DNA of 60,473 bases from UBA11098 sp041671525 (GTDB lineage Bacteria > Patescibacteriota > Minisyncoccia > Moranbacterales > UBA2206): NCBI GenBank assembly GCA_041671525.1, contig JBAZBJ010000008.1, forward strand, positions 1-60,473, in the 5' to 3' direction. This document shows, in pieces, positions 7,565 through 15,262 of this stretch (positions are counted from its first letter, which is position 1; every line of letters begins with the position of its first letter). A program made the position numbers and the translations under genes. A model generated the notes under the pieces. The model saw only the letters and a list, made by a program, of their open reading frames with translations. It was not told where the DNA came from and searched no databases.

Positions 7565-9793
7565 ATGAAGTTAGTAATTGTCGAATCCCCAACAAAGGCT
7601 AAAACAATAAGCAAATTCCTGGGCAAGAAGTTCACGGTCAAGTCTTCCTATGGTCACATCCGCGATCTGCCGACCAAAAAGATGGGCATCGACATTGAAA
7701 ACGATTTTACGCCAACGTACGAAATTCCGGCCAAAGCGGCGGAACGAGTGGAGGAACTCCGAGAGCTGGCCAAGAAAGCCGAGGAGGTGATTCTGGCGAC
7801 TGACGAAGACCGCGAGGGAGAGGCCATCTCCTGGCACTTGATCAGCGCTTTGAATTTGAAAATTGCGGACACCAAGCGCATTGCTTTTCATGAAATTACC
7901 AAAACAGCCATCGAGAAAGCGTTGGAAACACCGCGCAAATTGGATTTGAATCTGGTGGACGCCCAGCAAGCGCGCCGCGTGTTGGATCGTTTGGTCGGTT
8001 TTGAATTGTCGCCATTTTTGTGGACCAAAATTCGGCGCGGACTGTCCGCTGGTCGTGTGCAATCGGTCGCTCTGCGTTTGATTGCGGAACGCGAACGTGA
8101 GATCGAAAAATTCAAAGCCGAAGATTTTTGGACGATTGTCACTAAATTAAAAAAACACGGCGACAAAAATATCTTCGACGCTAATTTAATTCAGAAGAAC
8201 GCAGAAAAAATTGAACAAGTGGTGACCTTGCAACTTTTTACCGGTGACTACAAAACCAAAAAGACCATCCTGAACGATCAGAAAACTGCGGATGCAATCA
8301 TTGCAGAATTAAAAACTGCAAAATATACAGTAGCGGATGTGGTTAAGAAAGAAACCTTGCGCACGCCGCCCGCTCCCTTCACGACTTCGACTTTGCAACA
8401 AGCCGCCATCAACAGCTTGGGCTTTTCTTCCAAGCAGACGATGATGCACGCGCAAAAATTATACGAAGAAGGCTTAATCACCTACATGCGTACCGATTCC
8501 ACCAATCTTTCGATGGAATCAATGCTCACTGCGCAAAAAGTGGTGGCCAATCTGTTTGGCAAAAATTACGCTTTGGACAATCCAAGATTCTATAAAACTA
8601 AATCCAAAGGCGCCCAAGAAGCTCACGAAGCCATCCGCCCAGCTTATCTAGAAAAGACACCGGACGAACTCGAAAGTAAATTGGAGCCTGGTCAATTTAA
8701 ACTCTACCGTTTGATTTGGAATCGGACTTTGGCCTGTCAGATGCAGGGCGCCAAGTTTAATTCGGTCAAAGTGGATATTGAAGCCTCAGCGGCAAAAAAT
8801 AAATACGTGTTACGCTCCAACGGCTCAACCTTGGTTTTTGATGGTTATTTGAAAGTGTACGGCGAAGATGCCATTGCCGAAAATATTTTGCCGCCGCTAG
8901 AAGTGAGTGACGCTTTGGATCTGGTAGAGGCGCTCTCCACCGCCAAATCCACGACTCCGCCGCCAAGATATAGTGAAGCGACGTTGGTGAAAGTCATGGA
9001 GGAATACGGCATCGGTCGCCCATCAACTTACGCACCGACTATTTCCACCATCATTGAACGAAAATACGTCGACAAAAATGAAGAGAAGAGATTGTTTCCG
9101 TTGGAAATTGGCTTGTTGGTCAATGATTTGCTAGTGGAACATTTTCCGGAAATTGTCGACATCAAATTTACGGCTAACATCGAGGAGGAATTCGATTCAA
9201 TTGCGGAAGGCAAAAAAGCTTGGGTGCCGGTCATCCGCGCTTTTTACAAACCCTTCCATAAAAATTTGGAGACCAAGACCAAACAAGTCAAAAAAGAAGA
9301 TTTTCAGGAGAAGTTGGATCGCTCTTGTCCGGACTGTGGTGGCGGTTTGATCGTAAAGTTTGGCCGCTTTGGCAAATTCATCGCCTGCACCAACTATCCA
9401 ACTTGCAAACACACGGAAAAAACTGAGGCTGAGAAGAAAGTGGATGAAGAAAATTCCGGCGAGATTTGTGAGGTGTGTGGCGCACCGATGGTGGTGAAAC
9501 GCGGCAAATTTGGCACGTTCTTGGGCTGCTCCAACTATCCGGAATGCAAAGGCATCAAGAAAATCGAAAAGAAAACCGGCATAACTTGTCCGAAATGCAA
9601 CACTGGCGACATCGTCGAACGCAAATCCAAAAAAGGAAGATTATTTTTTGGCTGCAACACTTACCCGAAATGCGACTTCGCCATGTGGAGCAAACCGACC
9701 GGCGACAAATGTCCGCAATGCTCATCGCTCCTCGTCTTCGCCGCCAAAGGCAAAACGAAATGTTCCAACAAGGAATGTAAGTTTGAACAATAA
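7565..9793 (+). CDS. topA: DNA topoisomerase I
   Basis: Type IA topoisomerase that relaxes negative supercoils. The 742-residue protein has an N-terminal TOPRIM domain (IVESPTKAKTISKFLG, acidic triad ATDEDREGEAISWH), the active-site Tyr307 in GLITYMRTDST, and four C-terminal zinc-ribbon modules from about residue 588 (CPDCGG...CTNYPTC, CEVCGA...CSNYPEC, CPKCNT...CNTYPKC, CPQCSS...CSNKEC). The ATG at 7565 is preferred to the upstream open-frame start at 7526, which lies inside the intergenic repeat. There is no Shine-Dalgarno sequence. A large hairpin-capped repeat follows directly. Confidence 0.97.
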   Translation: MKLVIVESPTKAKTISKFLGKKFTVKSSYGHIRDLPTKKMGIDIENDFTPTYEIPAKAAERVEELRELAKKAEEVILATDEDREGEAISWHLISALNLKIADTKRIAFHEITKTAIEKALETPRKLDLNLVDAQQARRVLDRLVGFELSPFLWTKIRRGLSAGRVQSVALRLIAEREREIEKFKAEDFWTIVTKLKKHGDKNIFDANLIQKNAEKIEQVVTLQLFTGDYKTKKTILNDQKTADAIIAELKTAKYTVADVVKKETLRTPPAPFTTSTLQQAAINSLGFSSKQTMMHAQKLYEEGLITYMRTDSTNLSMESMLTAQKVVANLFGKNYALDNPRFYKTKSKGAQEAHEAIRPAYLEKTPDELESKLEPGQFKLYRLIWNRTLACQMQGAKFNSVKVDIEASAAKNKYVLRSNGSTLVFDGYLKVYGEDAIAENILPPLEVSDALDLVEALSTAKSTTPPPRYSEATLVKVMEEYGIGRPSTYAPTISTIIERKYVDKNEEKRLFPLEIGLLVNDLLVEHFPEIVDIKFTANIEEEFDSIAEGKKAWVPVIRAFYKPFHKNLETKTKQVKKEDFQEKLDRSCPDCGGGLIVKFGRFGKFIACTNYPTCKHTEKTEAEKKVDEENSGEICEVCGAPMVVKRGKFGTFLGCSNYPECKGIKKIEKKTGITCPKCNTGDIVERKSKKGRLFFGCNTYPKCDFAMWSKPTGDKCPQCSSLLVFAAKGKTKCSNKECKFEQ

Positions 9794-9798
9794 TCTGT

Positions 9799-10211
9799 CC
9801 TTACTTTTTCTTTCCGCAAGAAAAAGTAACAAAACTTTCTTCCCTTACTTTCTTTGGCCGTCAAAGAAAGTAACAAAGAAACTCTCGAGCAGGCGAAATA
9901 TTCTAACAAATTCTACGTTCGTTCACTAAAATTTTTGGTTGCCCCGCGGCGGACCTAAAAATTTTTTAACGTTCACTCACTTGAATTTGAATAGAATATT
10001 TCACACGCTCGAATAAATCGCGATTCTTCAGCCTACAAAATTTCCCCAGAATTCGAACGAATGAGCGTTAAGAAAGTTCCTTGATTCCGCTTGTGCCTAA
10101 GCACAAGGCGGAAGCAGCCGGAACTTTTAGCGAGTGAGAGAAGAATTCGTGGGAAATTTTGTCCGGCTGAGAGTTCTTTTTGTTACTTTTTCTTGCGGAA
10201 AAGAAAAGTTA
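9799..10211 (+). repeat. Hairpin-capped non-coding element, copy A
   Basis: About 410 bp between topA and the RelA/SpoT gene with no plausible gene. It starts with two hairpins in tandem, ACTTTTTCTT-TCCGC-AAGAAAAAGT (9803-9827) and ACTTTCTTTG-GCCGT-CAAAGAAAGT (about 9847-9871), and ends with another Lys-rich hairpin (10187-10210). The interior from 9844 on matches, in inverse orientation, the element at 30738-31096, including GAGCAGGCGAAATAT, CCCCGCGGCGGACCTAAAAA, ACACGCTCGA and GCCGGAACTTTTAG. An internal CTTGTGCCTAAGCACAAG hairpin is present only in this copy. Confidence 0.85.
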
Positions 10212-10221
10212 GCCCCGTACC

Positions 10222-10250
10222 TTGTTTTTTGGCTTAGTCTAAACTATACT
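10222..10250 (+). promoter_or_regulatory. Candidate promoter of the RelA/SpoT gene
   Basis: TTGTTT (10222-10227), 17 nt, TATACT (10245-10250), 38 nt before the start codon and just beyond the end of the repeat element. Confidence 0.55.
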
Positions 10251-10287
10251 AGGAATATTGATTGTGTTTGCTATGTAGTATATAAAT

Positions 10288-11775
10288 ATGATCACCATCG
10301 AAGACGTCCTCAAAAACATGAAGGTTACGCGCACGCCTGAAAGAGAGGCGCTGATTCGCAGTGCCTATGAATTCGCCGAAAAAGCGCACCGCGGCCAGAA
10401 ACGCAAGTCCGGCGTGGATTATATCCAGCACTCCTTGCACACCGCTTTGAACATTGCGCGCCTCGGACTGGGTTCGCGCACGATCTCGGCCGGATTGCTA
10501 CATGACGTGCCGGAGGACACTAGCGTGACGCTGCAGGATGTGGAAAAAACTTTCGGCAGCGAGATTGCTTTTCTGGTGGACGGCGTGACCAAAGTTGGAA
10601 AGATTCGTTTACGCGGCGAAAAAGAAGAATTGTATTTGGAAAATTTGCGCAAAATGTTTTTGGCCATGGCGGCTGACATCCGCGTGGTCATCATCAAGCT
10701 GGCCGACCGCTTGCACAACATGGAAACTCTGGATGCCCTCCCGGAAGTCAAGCAACAACGCATTGCATTGGAAACGCTGGAAGTTTTCGCGCCTCTGGCC
10801 AACCGCCTCGGTATCGGTGACATTAAAGCACGTCTAGAAGACCTCTCTTTCAAGCACCTCGATCCAAAAAATTACACCTACGTCAAAAAATTGGCTGAAA
10901 AGGAATTCAGCCTGCGTAAGAAAGACTTGGAAATGGCAGTCGAAGAACTGCGCAAAGAACTTATCAAGGAGGGGATCCAGGTCATTGATACCTATGGCCG
11001 GACCAAGCATCTCTATCGCCTGTTCCAAAAAATGCAGCGGCATGATATGGATATCAACAAGATTTATGATCTGGCCGGCATCCGCGTGATTGTGCCGGAA
11101 GTTGCCGATTGTTATGAAACCCTCGGGATCGTGCATCGCAAATACCGCCCGCTAGTCGGCCGGATCAAGGATTATATTTCTCTGCCCAAACCCAACGGTT
11201 ACCAATCGATCCACACCACCGTTTTCGGCCATGACGGCAAGATCATGGAAATCCAGATTCGCACGCAGAAGATGCATGACGAAGCGGAATTTGGAATCGC
11301 GGCGCATTGGATCTATACTGAAAAAGGCAAGAACTGGATGAACTATCTGAAATTCGGTAAAAAAGACAACAAATTTTCCGGCGAAGAACTCGGTTGGATC
11401 AAACAATTGCGGGAATGGCAATCTGAGCTGGGCAAGGACAGTTCCGAGTTTATGGAGGGTCTCAAAATTGAATTTTTCAAAAATCACATTTTCGCTTTCA
11501 CGCCCAAAGGCGACGTCAGTGACCTGCCGGAAGATGCCACGCCCATCGATTTTGCCTACAAGGTCCACAGCGCGATCGGTGACCGCGCGATGGGTGCCAA
11601 AGCCAACGGCAAAATGGTCACTCTTGATTACATGATCAAAAATGGCGACGTGATTGAAATCATCACCTCCAAAGAACACAAAAACCCGAGCCGTGACTGG
11701 CTCCGGTTTGTGCGCACGACTCTGGCCAAAACGCACATCAAGCGCGCTTTGAAAAAAGAAGGGATTCTGTTATAA
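10288..11775 (+). CDS. RelA/SpoT family (p)ppGpp synthetase/hydrolase, lacking the ACT domain
   Basis: Makes and breaks the alarmone (p)ppGpp from GTP/GDP and ATP. The 495-residue protein has an N-terminal HD hydrolase domain (His48, His51 and His72-Asp73 in LLHDVPEDT, then KLADRLHNM), a synthetase domain with RIKDYISLPKPNGYQSIHT (about 292-310), and a TGS domain (about 402-465). Full-length enzymes of about 700 residues carry further regulatory domains (ZBD/CC and ACT); here the protein ends after TGS with a clean stop, so the reduction is natural rather than a truncation. Both active sites look intact, which suggests a bifunctional enzyme. Confidence 0.93.
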   Translation: MITIEDVLKNMKVTRTPEREALIRSAYEFAEKAHRGQKRKSGVDYIQHSLHTALNIARLGLGSRTISAGLLHDVPEDTSVTLQDVEKTFGSEIAFLVDGVTKVGKIRLRGEKEELYLENLRKMFLAMAADIRVVIIKLADRLHNMETLDALPEVKQQRIALETLEVFAPLANRLGIGDIKARLEDLSFKHLDPKNYTYVKKLAEKEFSLRKKDLEMAVEELRKELIKEGIQVIDTYGRTKHLYRLFQKMQRHDMDINKIYDLAGIRVIVPEVADCYETLGIVHRKYRPLVGRIKDYISLPKPNGYQSIHTTVFGHDGKIMEIQIRTQKMHDEAEFGIAAHWIYTEKGKNWMNYLKFGKKDNKFSGEELGWIKQLREWQSELGKDSSEFMEGLKIEFFKNHIFAFTPKGDVSDLPEDATPIDFAYKVHSAIGDRAMGAKANGKMVTLDYMIKNGDVIEIITSKEHKNPSRDWLRFVRTTLAKTHIKRALKKEGILL

Positions 11776-11785
11776 CGTAAATTTT

Positions 11786-12388
11786 TTAACTATTCTCGTT
11801 CCAATAGGTATCCGCGATGAAATTCCGCACTTTTCCGTCACCGGACACGCATTCCAAGCGATAATCGTTGGGAGCTTCCACCACCGTATCCGCCGTGGAG
11901 CTGACGCCTGATCCGGAAGTCACGGTCGTTTCTTTTGTTTCGGCCTCATCCGCCGCCACTTGATCGGAATCCTTCGGCAGCTTTACACCACTCAATCTTA
12001 TTTTTGATTTTTTTACATAATCCTGAATAATTCGGCACGTCCAGCCTTCGATATTTTTACAATCCCAGGAAACCGTTGCTTGATCGCTTTTGTCACCTTC
12101 CTTGGCCTTGAAGGAACAACTTATTTTTTTGATCGTGTCGGTCACACTTGCCGCGTTTTCGCTAACCGGACTATCCGCCGCGACTGCTGAGGATTGGTTA
12201 CCGACAGCTTCTTTTGGATTTTCCGGCACGATCTCTTGCGGCGCGGCAACGCCCGTTATGGTATTTTTTGCCGCTTCCTCCTTGGCTCGCGACAATTCCC
12301 GATTCTGCATCCAAGTCAATCCACCTATGACAAGCGCCGTTATCAGAAAGGTGGCAACCGCGATTTTGATTTTTATTTTGTTGTCCAT
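11786..12388 (-). CDS. Membrane-anchored extracytoplasmic protein, unknown function
   Basis: No family is recognised. The 200-residue product has a short basic start, one hydrophobic segment (about residues 8-26), a low-complexity Ala/Glu/Ser region, then four cysteines in the C-terminal half (ISCSF, WDCKN, WTCRI, LECVSG) that could pair outside the cell. It is last in a minus-strand run parA-parB-this gene, 20 nt after parB, so it may be cotranscribed. It ends convergently against the RelA/SpoT gene with 10 nt between stops. The start has no Shine-Dalgarno sequence. Confidence 0.7.
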   Translation of the reverse strand: MDNKIKIKIAVATFLITALVIGGLTWMQNRELSRAKEEAAKNTITGVAAPQEIVPENPKEAVGNQSSAVAADSPVSENAASVTDTIKKISCSFKAKEGDKSDQATVSWDCKNIEGWTCRIIQDYVKKSKIRLSGVKLPKDSDQVAADEAETKETTVTSGSGVSSTADTVVEAPNDYRLECVSGDGKVRNFIADTYWNENS

Positions 12389-12408
12389 AATAAATTTATT
12401 TTTATTTA

Positions 12409-13329
12409 TTATTTCAGACTGATGCGGCTCAAAATGTTATCCAGCTCCTCTTTGGAATAATAATCAATCATGATTTTTCCGCCGGATCCGGACCGCGAAA
12501 CTTTGACTTTGGTGCCAAAAACACCCGCTAGCATCTCCTCGATCCTTTTGATTTCGGGATCAACGGATACTTGCCGAGTGTGAGTTTTCACGGAAATTTC
12601 TTTGGTCTTGCTCTCCACCTGGCGCACAGTCCAATTGTTTTTGATGATCATCTCAAAAAGAGCTCTTTGCTTTTCCGGATTCTCGATTGCCAGAATCGCC
12701 TTGGCGTGGCCTTCGGTGATTTTCTGATCAATCAACGCTTTCTGAATTTCCACCGGCAACTTCAAAAGCCTTTCTTTGTTAGCCACCGCACTGCGACTCT
12801 TACCGACTTTGTGCGCCACTTCTTCCTGATTCAGTCCGAATTCTTGCGCCAGTTTGACGTACGATTTCGCTTCTTCGATCGGATCCAAATCATGCCGCTG
12901 GATATTTTCGATAATGGCCAATTCCAATTTCTGTTGTTCGGTCGCCTCGCGCACCACCACCGGTACTTTCAGCAATCCAGCCAATTTGGCCGCCTGAAAG
13001 CGCCGCTCGCCCGCGATGATTTCATAGCCACTTTCACTTTTTGTCACCACCAAGGGCTGGATGATGCCGTGTTCACGGATCGACACGGACAATTCCTGCA
13101 ATTTTTCCTCATCAAAGCGCAACCGCGGTTGATGCGGGTTCGGCACGATCTTGATGATATCAATTTCCTGCACGCCACTTTTTGCCGATACAATATCTGC
13201 TGGCGCCTGATTATTGCTCCCAACGGATCCCTGAAAATAGTTGACGTCTTTTTGCGGCTCTCTTATTTTGTTTTTTTGCGGGATCAGCGAGGAAAGTCCC
13301 CGTCCGAGCCCATAGTTTTGTGCGGCCAT
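12409..13329 (-). CDS. parB: Chromosome partitioning protein ParB
   Basis: Site-specific DNA-binding CTP-switch protein of chromosome segregation. The 306-residue product has the N-terminal ParB nuclease-like domain with GERR (107-110) and ENIQRHDL (141-148), the helix-turn-helix (about 160-195, EVAHKVGKSRSAVANKERL) and a C-terminal dimerisation domain. It follows parA, separated by a TACAAAT-type repeat. No parS-like sequence (the TGTTTCACGTGAAACA type) was noticed in the window, so the origin is probably elsewhere. Confidence 0.95.
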   Translation of the reverse strand: MAAQNYGLGRGLSSLIPQKNKIREPQKDVNYFQGSVGSNNQAPADIVSAKSGVQEIDIIKIVPNPHQPRLRFDEEKLQELSVSIREHGIIQPLVVTKSESGYEIIAGERRFQAAKLAGLLKVPVVVREATEQQKLELAIIENIQRHDLDPIEEAKSYVKLAQEFGLNQEEVAHKVGKSRSAVANKERLLKLPVEIQKALIDQKITEGHAKAILAIENPEKQRALFEMIIKNNWTVRQVESKTKEISVKTHTRQVSVDPEIKRIEEMLAGVFGTKVKVSRSGSGGKIMIDYYSKEELDNILSRISLK

Positions 13330-13360
13330 AAATGTTTTGTGTTTTTTAAAAATTTATTTC

Positions 13361-13453
13361 CCTACAAATATACAAATATGTTACAAATTTACAAATACCA
13401 CCTACGCAGATTTAAACATATTTGTATATTTGTATTTGATTTGTAAATTTGTC
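13361..13453. repeat. TACAAAT repeat, copy 1 (parA-parB spacer)
   Basis: Begins CCTACAAATATACAAATA and ends TGATTTGTAAATTTGTCGG, so the halves are approximate inverse complements. It closely matches 42126-42220 in the atpG-atpD spacer, including TTACAAATTTACAAATACC and TTTGTATATTTGTATTTGAT. Confidence 0.85.
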
Positions 13454-13459
13454 GGTGAA

Positions 13460-14251
13460 TCAGACACTAAACTTTTTTTTAACTTCATTTTTATCCAACT
13501 CGATGATCTCCCGTGCTAAATTTTTATACGCCCGCGCGCCTTTGGAAAAGGCGTCGAAATTCAAAATGGATTTGCCAAAACCGGGTGCTTCCGCTAAGCG
13601 CACCGTGCGCGGAATGATCGAATCGAAAACGTGACCTGGAAAATGATCCTGCACTTCTTTGATAACCTGGCGTGACAGACGGTTCCTCTTGTCATACATC
13701 GTGAGCATCGCGCCCATAATTTTGAGTTCCGGCTGCAGATTTTCTTTGACCAGATTGATCGTGTTCAAAAGCTGGCTCAAGCCCTCCAGCGCGAAATATT
13801 CGGTCTGCACCGGAATAATAATCTCATCCGCGGCCACCAATCCATTGATGGTCAAAAGCCCCAGACTCGGCGGTGAATCAATAATAATATAATCATAATT
13901 GGTGCGGATTTCCCGCAAGACATTATACAAGCGAAATTCCCGATTTTCCATATGCACCAATTCGATGCCCGCGCCGGCCAAATCTTGCGACGACGGAATC
14001 ACATCGTGTCCCAAGGTTTCCGTTTTGAGGATGATGTTGGACGGATGTTCGCCCAAGATCATGGAATGATACAGGCTTTTTTCCACTTCTCGGATGTCAA
14101 TTCCGAGCCCCGACGAAGCATTGCCCTGCGGATCCAAATCCACCAGCAACACGAACTTTCCGGCGGCGGCCAGATAAGTCGCCAGGTTAATAGCTGACGT
14201 GGTTTTCCCAACCCCGCCTTTTTGGTTGACTAAACAAATTATTTTTGCCAT
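13460..14251 (-). CDS. parA: Chromosome partitioning ATPase ParA/Soj
   Basis: ATPase that moves ParB-bound DNA during chromosome segregation. The 263-residue protein has the deviant Walker A motif KGGVGKTT (11-18), LVDLDPQGNASSGLGI, and DYIIIDSPPSLGLLT. The start at 14251 is chosen because it gives the family's usual MAKIICLVNQ beginning; the longer frame to 14305 would run into the tRNA-Leu on the other strand. An extended -10 (TGcTATACT) ends 10 nt before the ATG, so the mRNA may be leaderless. Confidence 0.96.
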   Translation of the reverse strand: MAKIICLVNQKGGVGKTTSAINLATYLAAAGKFVLLVDLDPQGNASSGLGIDIREVEKSLYHSMILGEHPSNIILKTETLGHDVIPSSQDLAGAGIELVHMENREFRLYNVLREIRTNYDYIIIDSPPSLGLLTINGLVAADEIIIPVQTEYFALEGLSQLLNTINLVKENLQPELKIMGAMLTMYDKRNRLSRQVIKEVQDHFPGHVFDSIIPRTVRLAEAPGFGKSILNFDAFSKGARAYKNLAREIIELDKNEVKKKFSV

Positions 14252-14254
14252 AAT
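14226..14254 (+). promoter_or_regulatory. Candidate tRNA-Leu promoter
   Basis: TTGACT (14226-14231), 17 nt, CATAAT (14249-14254), about 21 nt before the tRNA. The -10 box overlaps the parA start codon on the other strand. Confidence 0.6.
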
Positions 14255-14261
14255 TGTCTTT

Positions 14262-14290
14262 AGTATAGCACAAATGCCTCGATGGCGGAA
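14262..14290 (-). promoter_or_regulatory. Candidate parA promoter, extended -10
   Basis: Minus-strand TGcTATACT with TATACT at 14267-14262, and a weak -35 (TTCCGC, 14290-14285) inside the tRNA-Leu gene. Only 10 nt separate the -10 box from the ATG. Confidence 0.55.
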
Positions 14291-14359
14291 TTGGTATACG
14301 CGCACGACTCAAAATCGTGTGGGAGCAATCCCATGAGAGTTCGAGTCTCTCTCGAGGCA
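14276..14359 (+). tRNA. tRNA-Leu (anticodon CAA)
   Basis: 84 nt. Acceptor GCCTCGA/TCGAGGC with discriminator A, anticodon stem CACGA/TCGTG around the loop CTCAAAA (anticodon CAA), a long variable arm TGGGAGCAATCCCA typical of leucine tRNAs, and T stem GAGAG/CTCTC around TTCGAGT. The CCA end is not encoded. It reads TTG codons. Confidence 0.95.
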
Positions 14360-14360
14360 C

Positions 14361-14390
14361 AAAGAAAAAACAGGCCTAGGCCTGTTTTTT
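14361..14390. terminator. Bidirectional terminator between tRNA-Leu and folD
   Basis: Perfect hairpin ACAGGCCTAGGCCTGT flanked by an A-run and a T-run. The TAG stop of folD lies inside the stem centre (14378-14376), so the hairpin forms part of the folD coding end. Confidence 0.88.
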
Positions 14391-15188
14391 TGCGGCTAGA
14401 TACACATTTTCCAGAAGACAGGCGATGGTCACCGGTCCCACCCCGCCAGGTACCGGCGTGACAAAAGCAGCGACTTTTTTGACTGATTCCATGTCCACAT
14501 CCCCCAGAACTTTTTTTCCGATCTTGGTAATTCCGCCGTCAATAATAATCGCGCCCTTTTTAAGCATATTGCCTTTTATCAAACCAGGCTTCCCCATCGC
14601 GGAAATAATGATATCAGCTTTTTGTATTTTTTTGATATTTTTCTGCAGACTACCCGCCAAAATATATTCTCCCTTTATTTTTTCTTGCTGCAGTGCGGCC
14701 ACCATCGTCTGCCCAAATTTGTTGGAATTCGCAATCACAATTGATGACTTTTTAGACACGATAAATCGCGTCTCTACGGATTCCAAGACTTTTAGAATAG
14801 CTTTGGGAAAAACCGGATGCGATGTGCTTTTTGGAGAAAAACCATCCACGTCTTTTTGCGGATCGAGCGCATTGATAATTTTTTGCGTATTCATTTTTTT
14901 CGGCAAAGGCAATTGGACAATGATGCCATCAACTTCCCTGTCTGCATTCAACATCTTTATTTTTTTGATTATTTCCGTCTCCGCTGAATTTTCAGAAAAT
15001 TTGTGCAATTGAAAACCAATCCCAACTTTTTTGGCGGCCTTCCCCTTAAGCGTCACGTAAATCTGCGAGGCTTTGTCTTCCCCGACCAAAACCACCGCCA
15101 GAATAGGCTTCAATTTTTTCTTCCGGATATCCGTTTTAATTTCAGCCAGGATCCTATCTGCAATTTTTTTCCCTCTAAGTAATTTCAT
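14376..15188 (-). CDS. folD: Bifunctional methylenetetrahydrofolate dehydrogenase/cyclohydrolase
   Basis: Interconverts 5,10-methylene- and 10-formyl-tetrahydrofolate using NADP. The 270-residue protein shows YVTLKGKAAKKVGI with the catalytic lysine, GIIVQLPLP, and the C-terminal PVPGGVGPVTIACLLEN. Two oddities: the usual nucleotide-binding GRS motif reads IANSNKFGQ, so the arginine is missing, and just before it is VETRFIVSKKSS, which comes from a GTAGAGACGCG...CGTGTCTA palindrome like that in elp3. The start at 15188 matches the family's beginning (MKLLRGK); the frame to 15224 has no support. Cofactor preference may differ from the norm. Confidence 0.93.
   Translation of the reverse strand: MKLLRGKKIADRILAEIKTDIRKKKLKPILAVVLVGEDKASQIYVTLKGKAAKKVGIGFQLHKFSENSAETEIIKKIKMLNADREVDGIIVQLPLPKKMNTQKIINALDPQKDVDGFSPKSTSHPVFPKAILKVLESVETRFIVSKKSSIVIANSNKFGQTMVAALQQEKIKGEYILAGSLQKNIKKIQKADIIISAMGKPGLIKGNMLKKGAIIIDGGITKIGKKVLGDVDMESVKKVAAFVTPVPGGVGPVTIACLLENVYLAAKKQA
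14753..14777. repeat. GTAGAGACG-type palindrome inside folD
   Basis: Imperfect palindrome TAGACACGATAAATCGCGTC-TCTA with the same arms as the perfect 28-nt palindrome in elp3 at 25477-25504. It is in frame and lies just before the cofactor-binding loop. Confidence 0.7.
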
Positions 15189-15262
15189 AGGCTTTAATCT
15201 AACATATATACAAAAATGCCGCAACGCGACACTTTAAAAACTTTATGGACTTTATAAACTTT

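Noticed and set aside
10288..11775. Truncated or broken RelA/SpoT gene
   Set aside because: HD, synthetase and TGS parts are complete and end at a clean stop; no remaining ACT sequence lies downstream, so it is a natural short form.
12571..13446. A 291-codon open frame opposite parB
   Set aside because: Parb on the other strand matches its family over the full length; the opposite frame has no family features and no start signals.
13330..14251. parS sites around parAB
   Set aside because: No sequence close to the conserved parS palindrome was found by eye; only AT-rich TACAAAT repeats are present.
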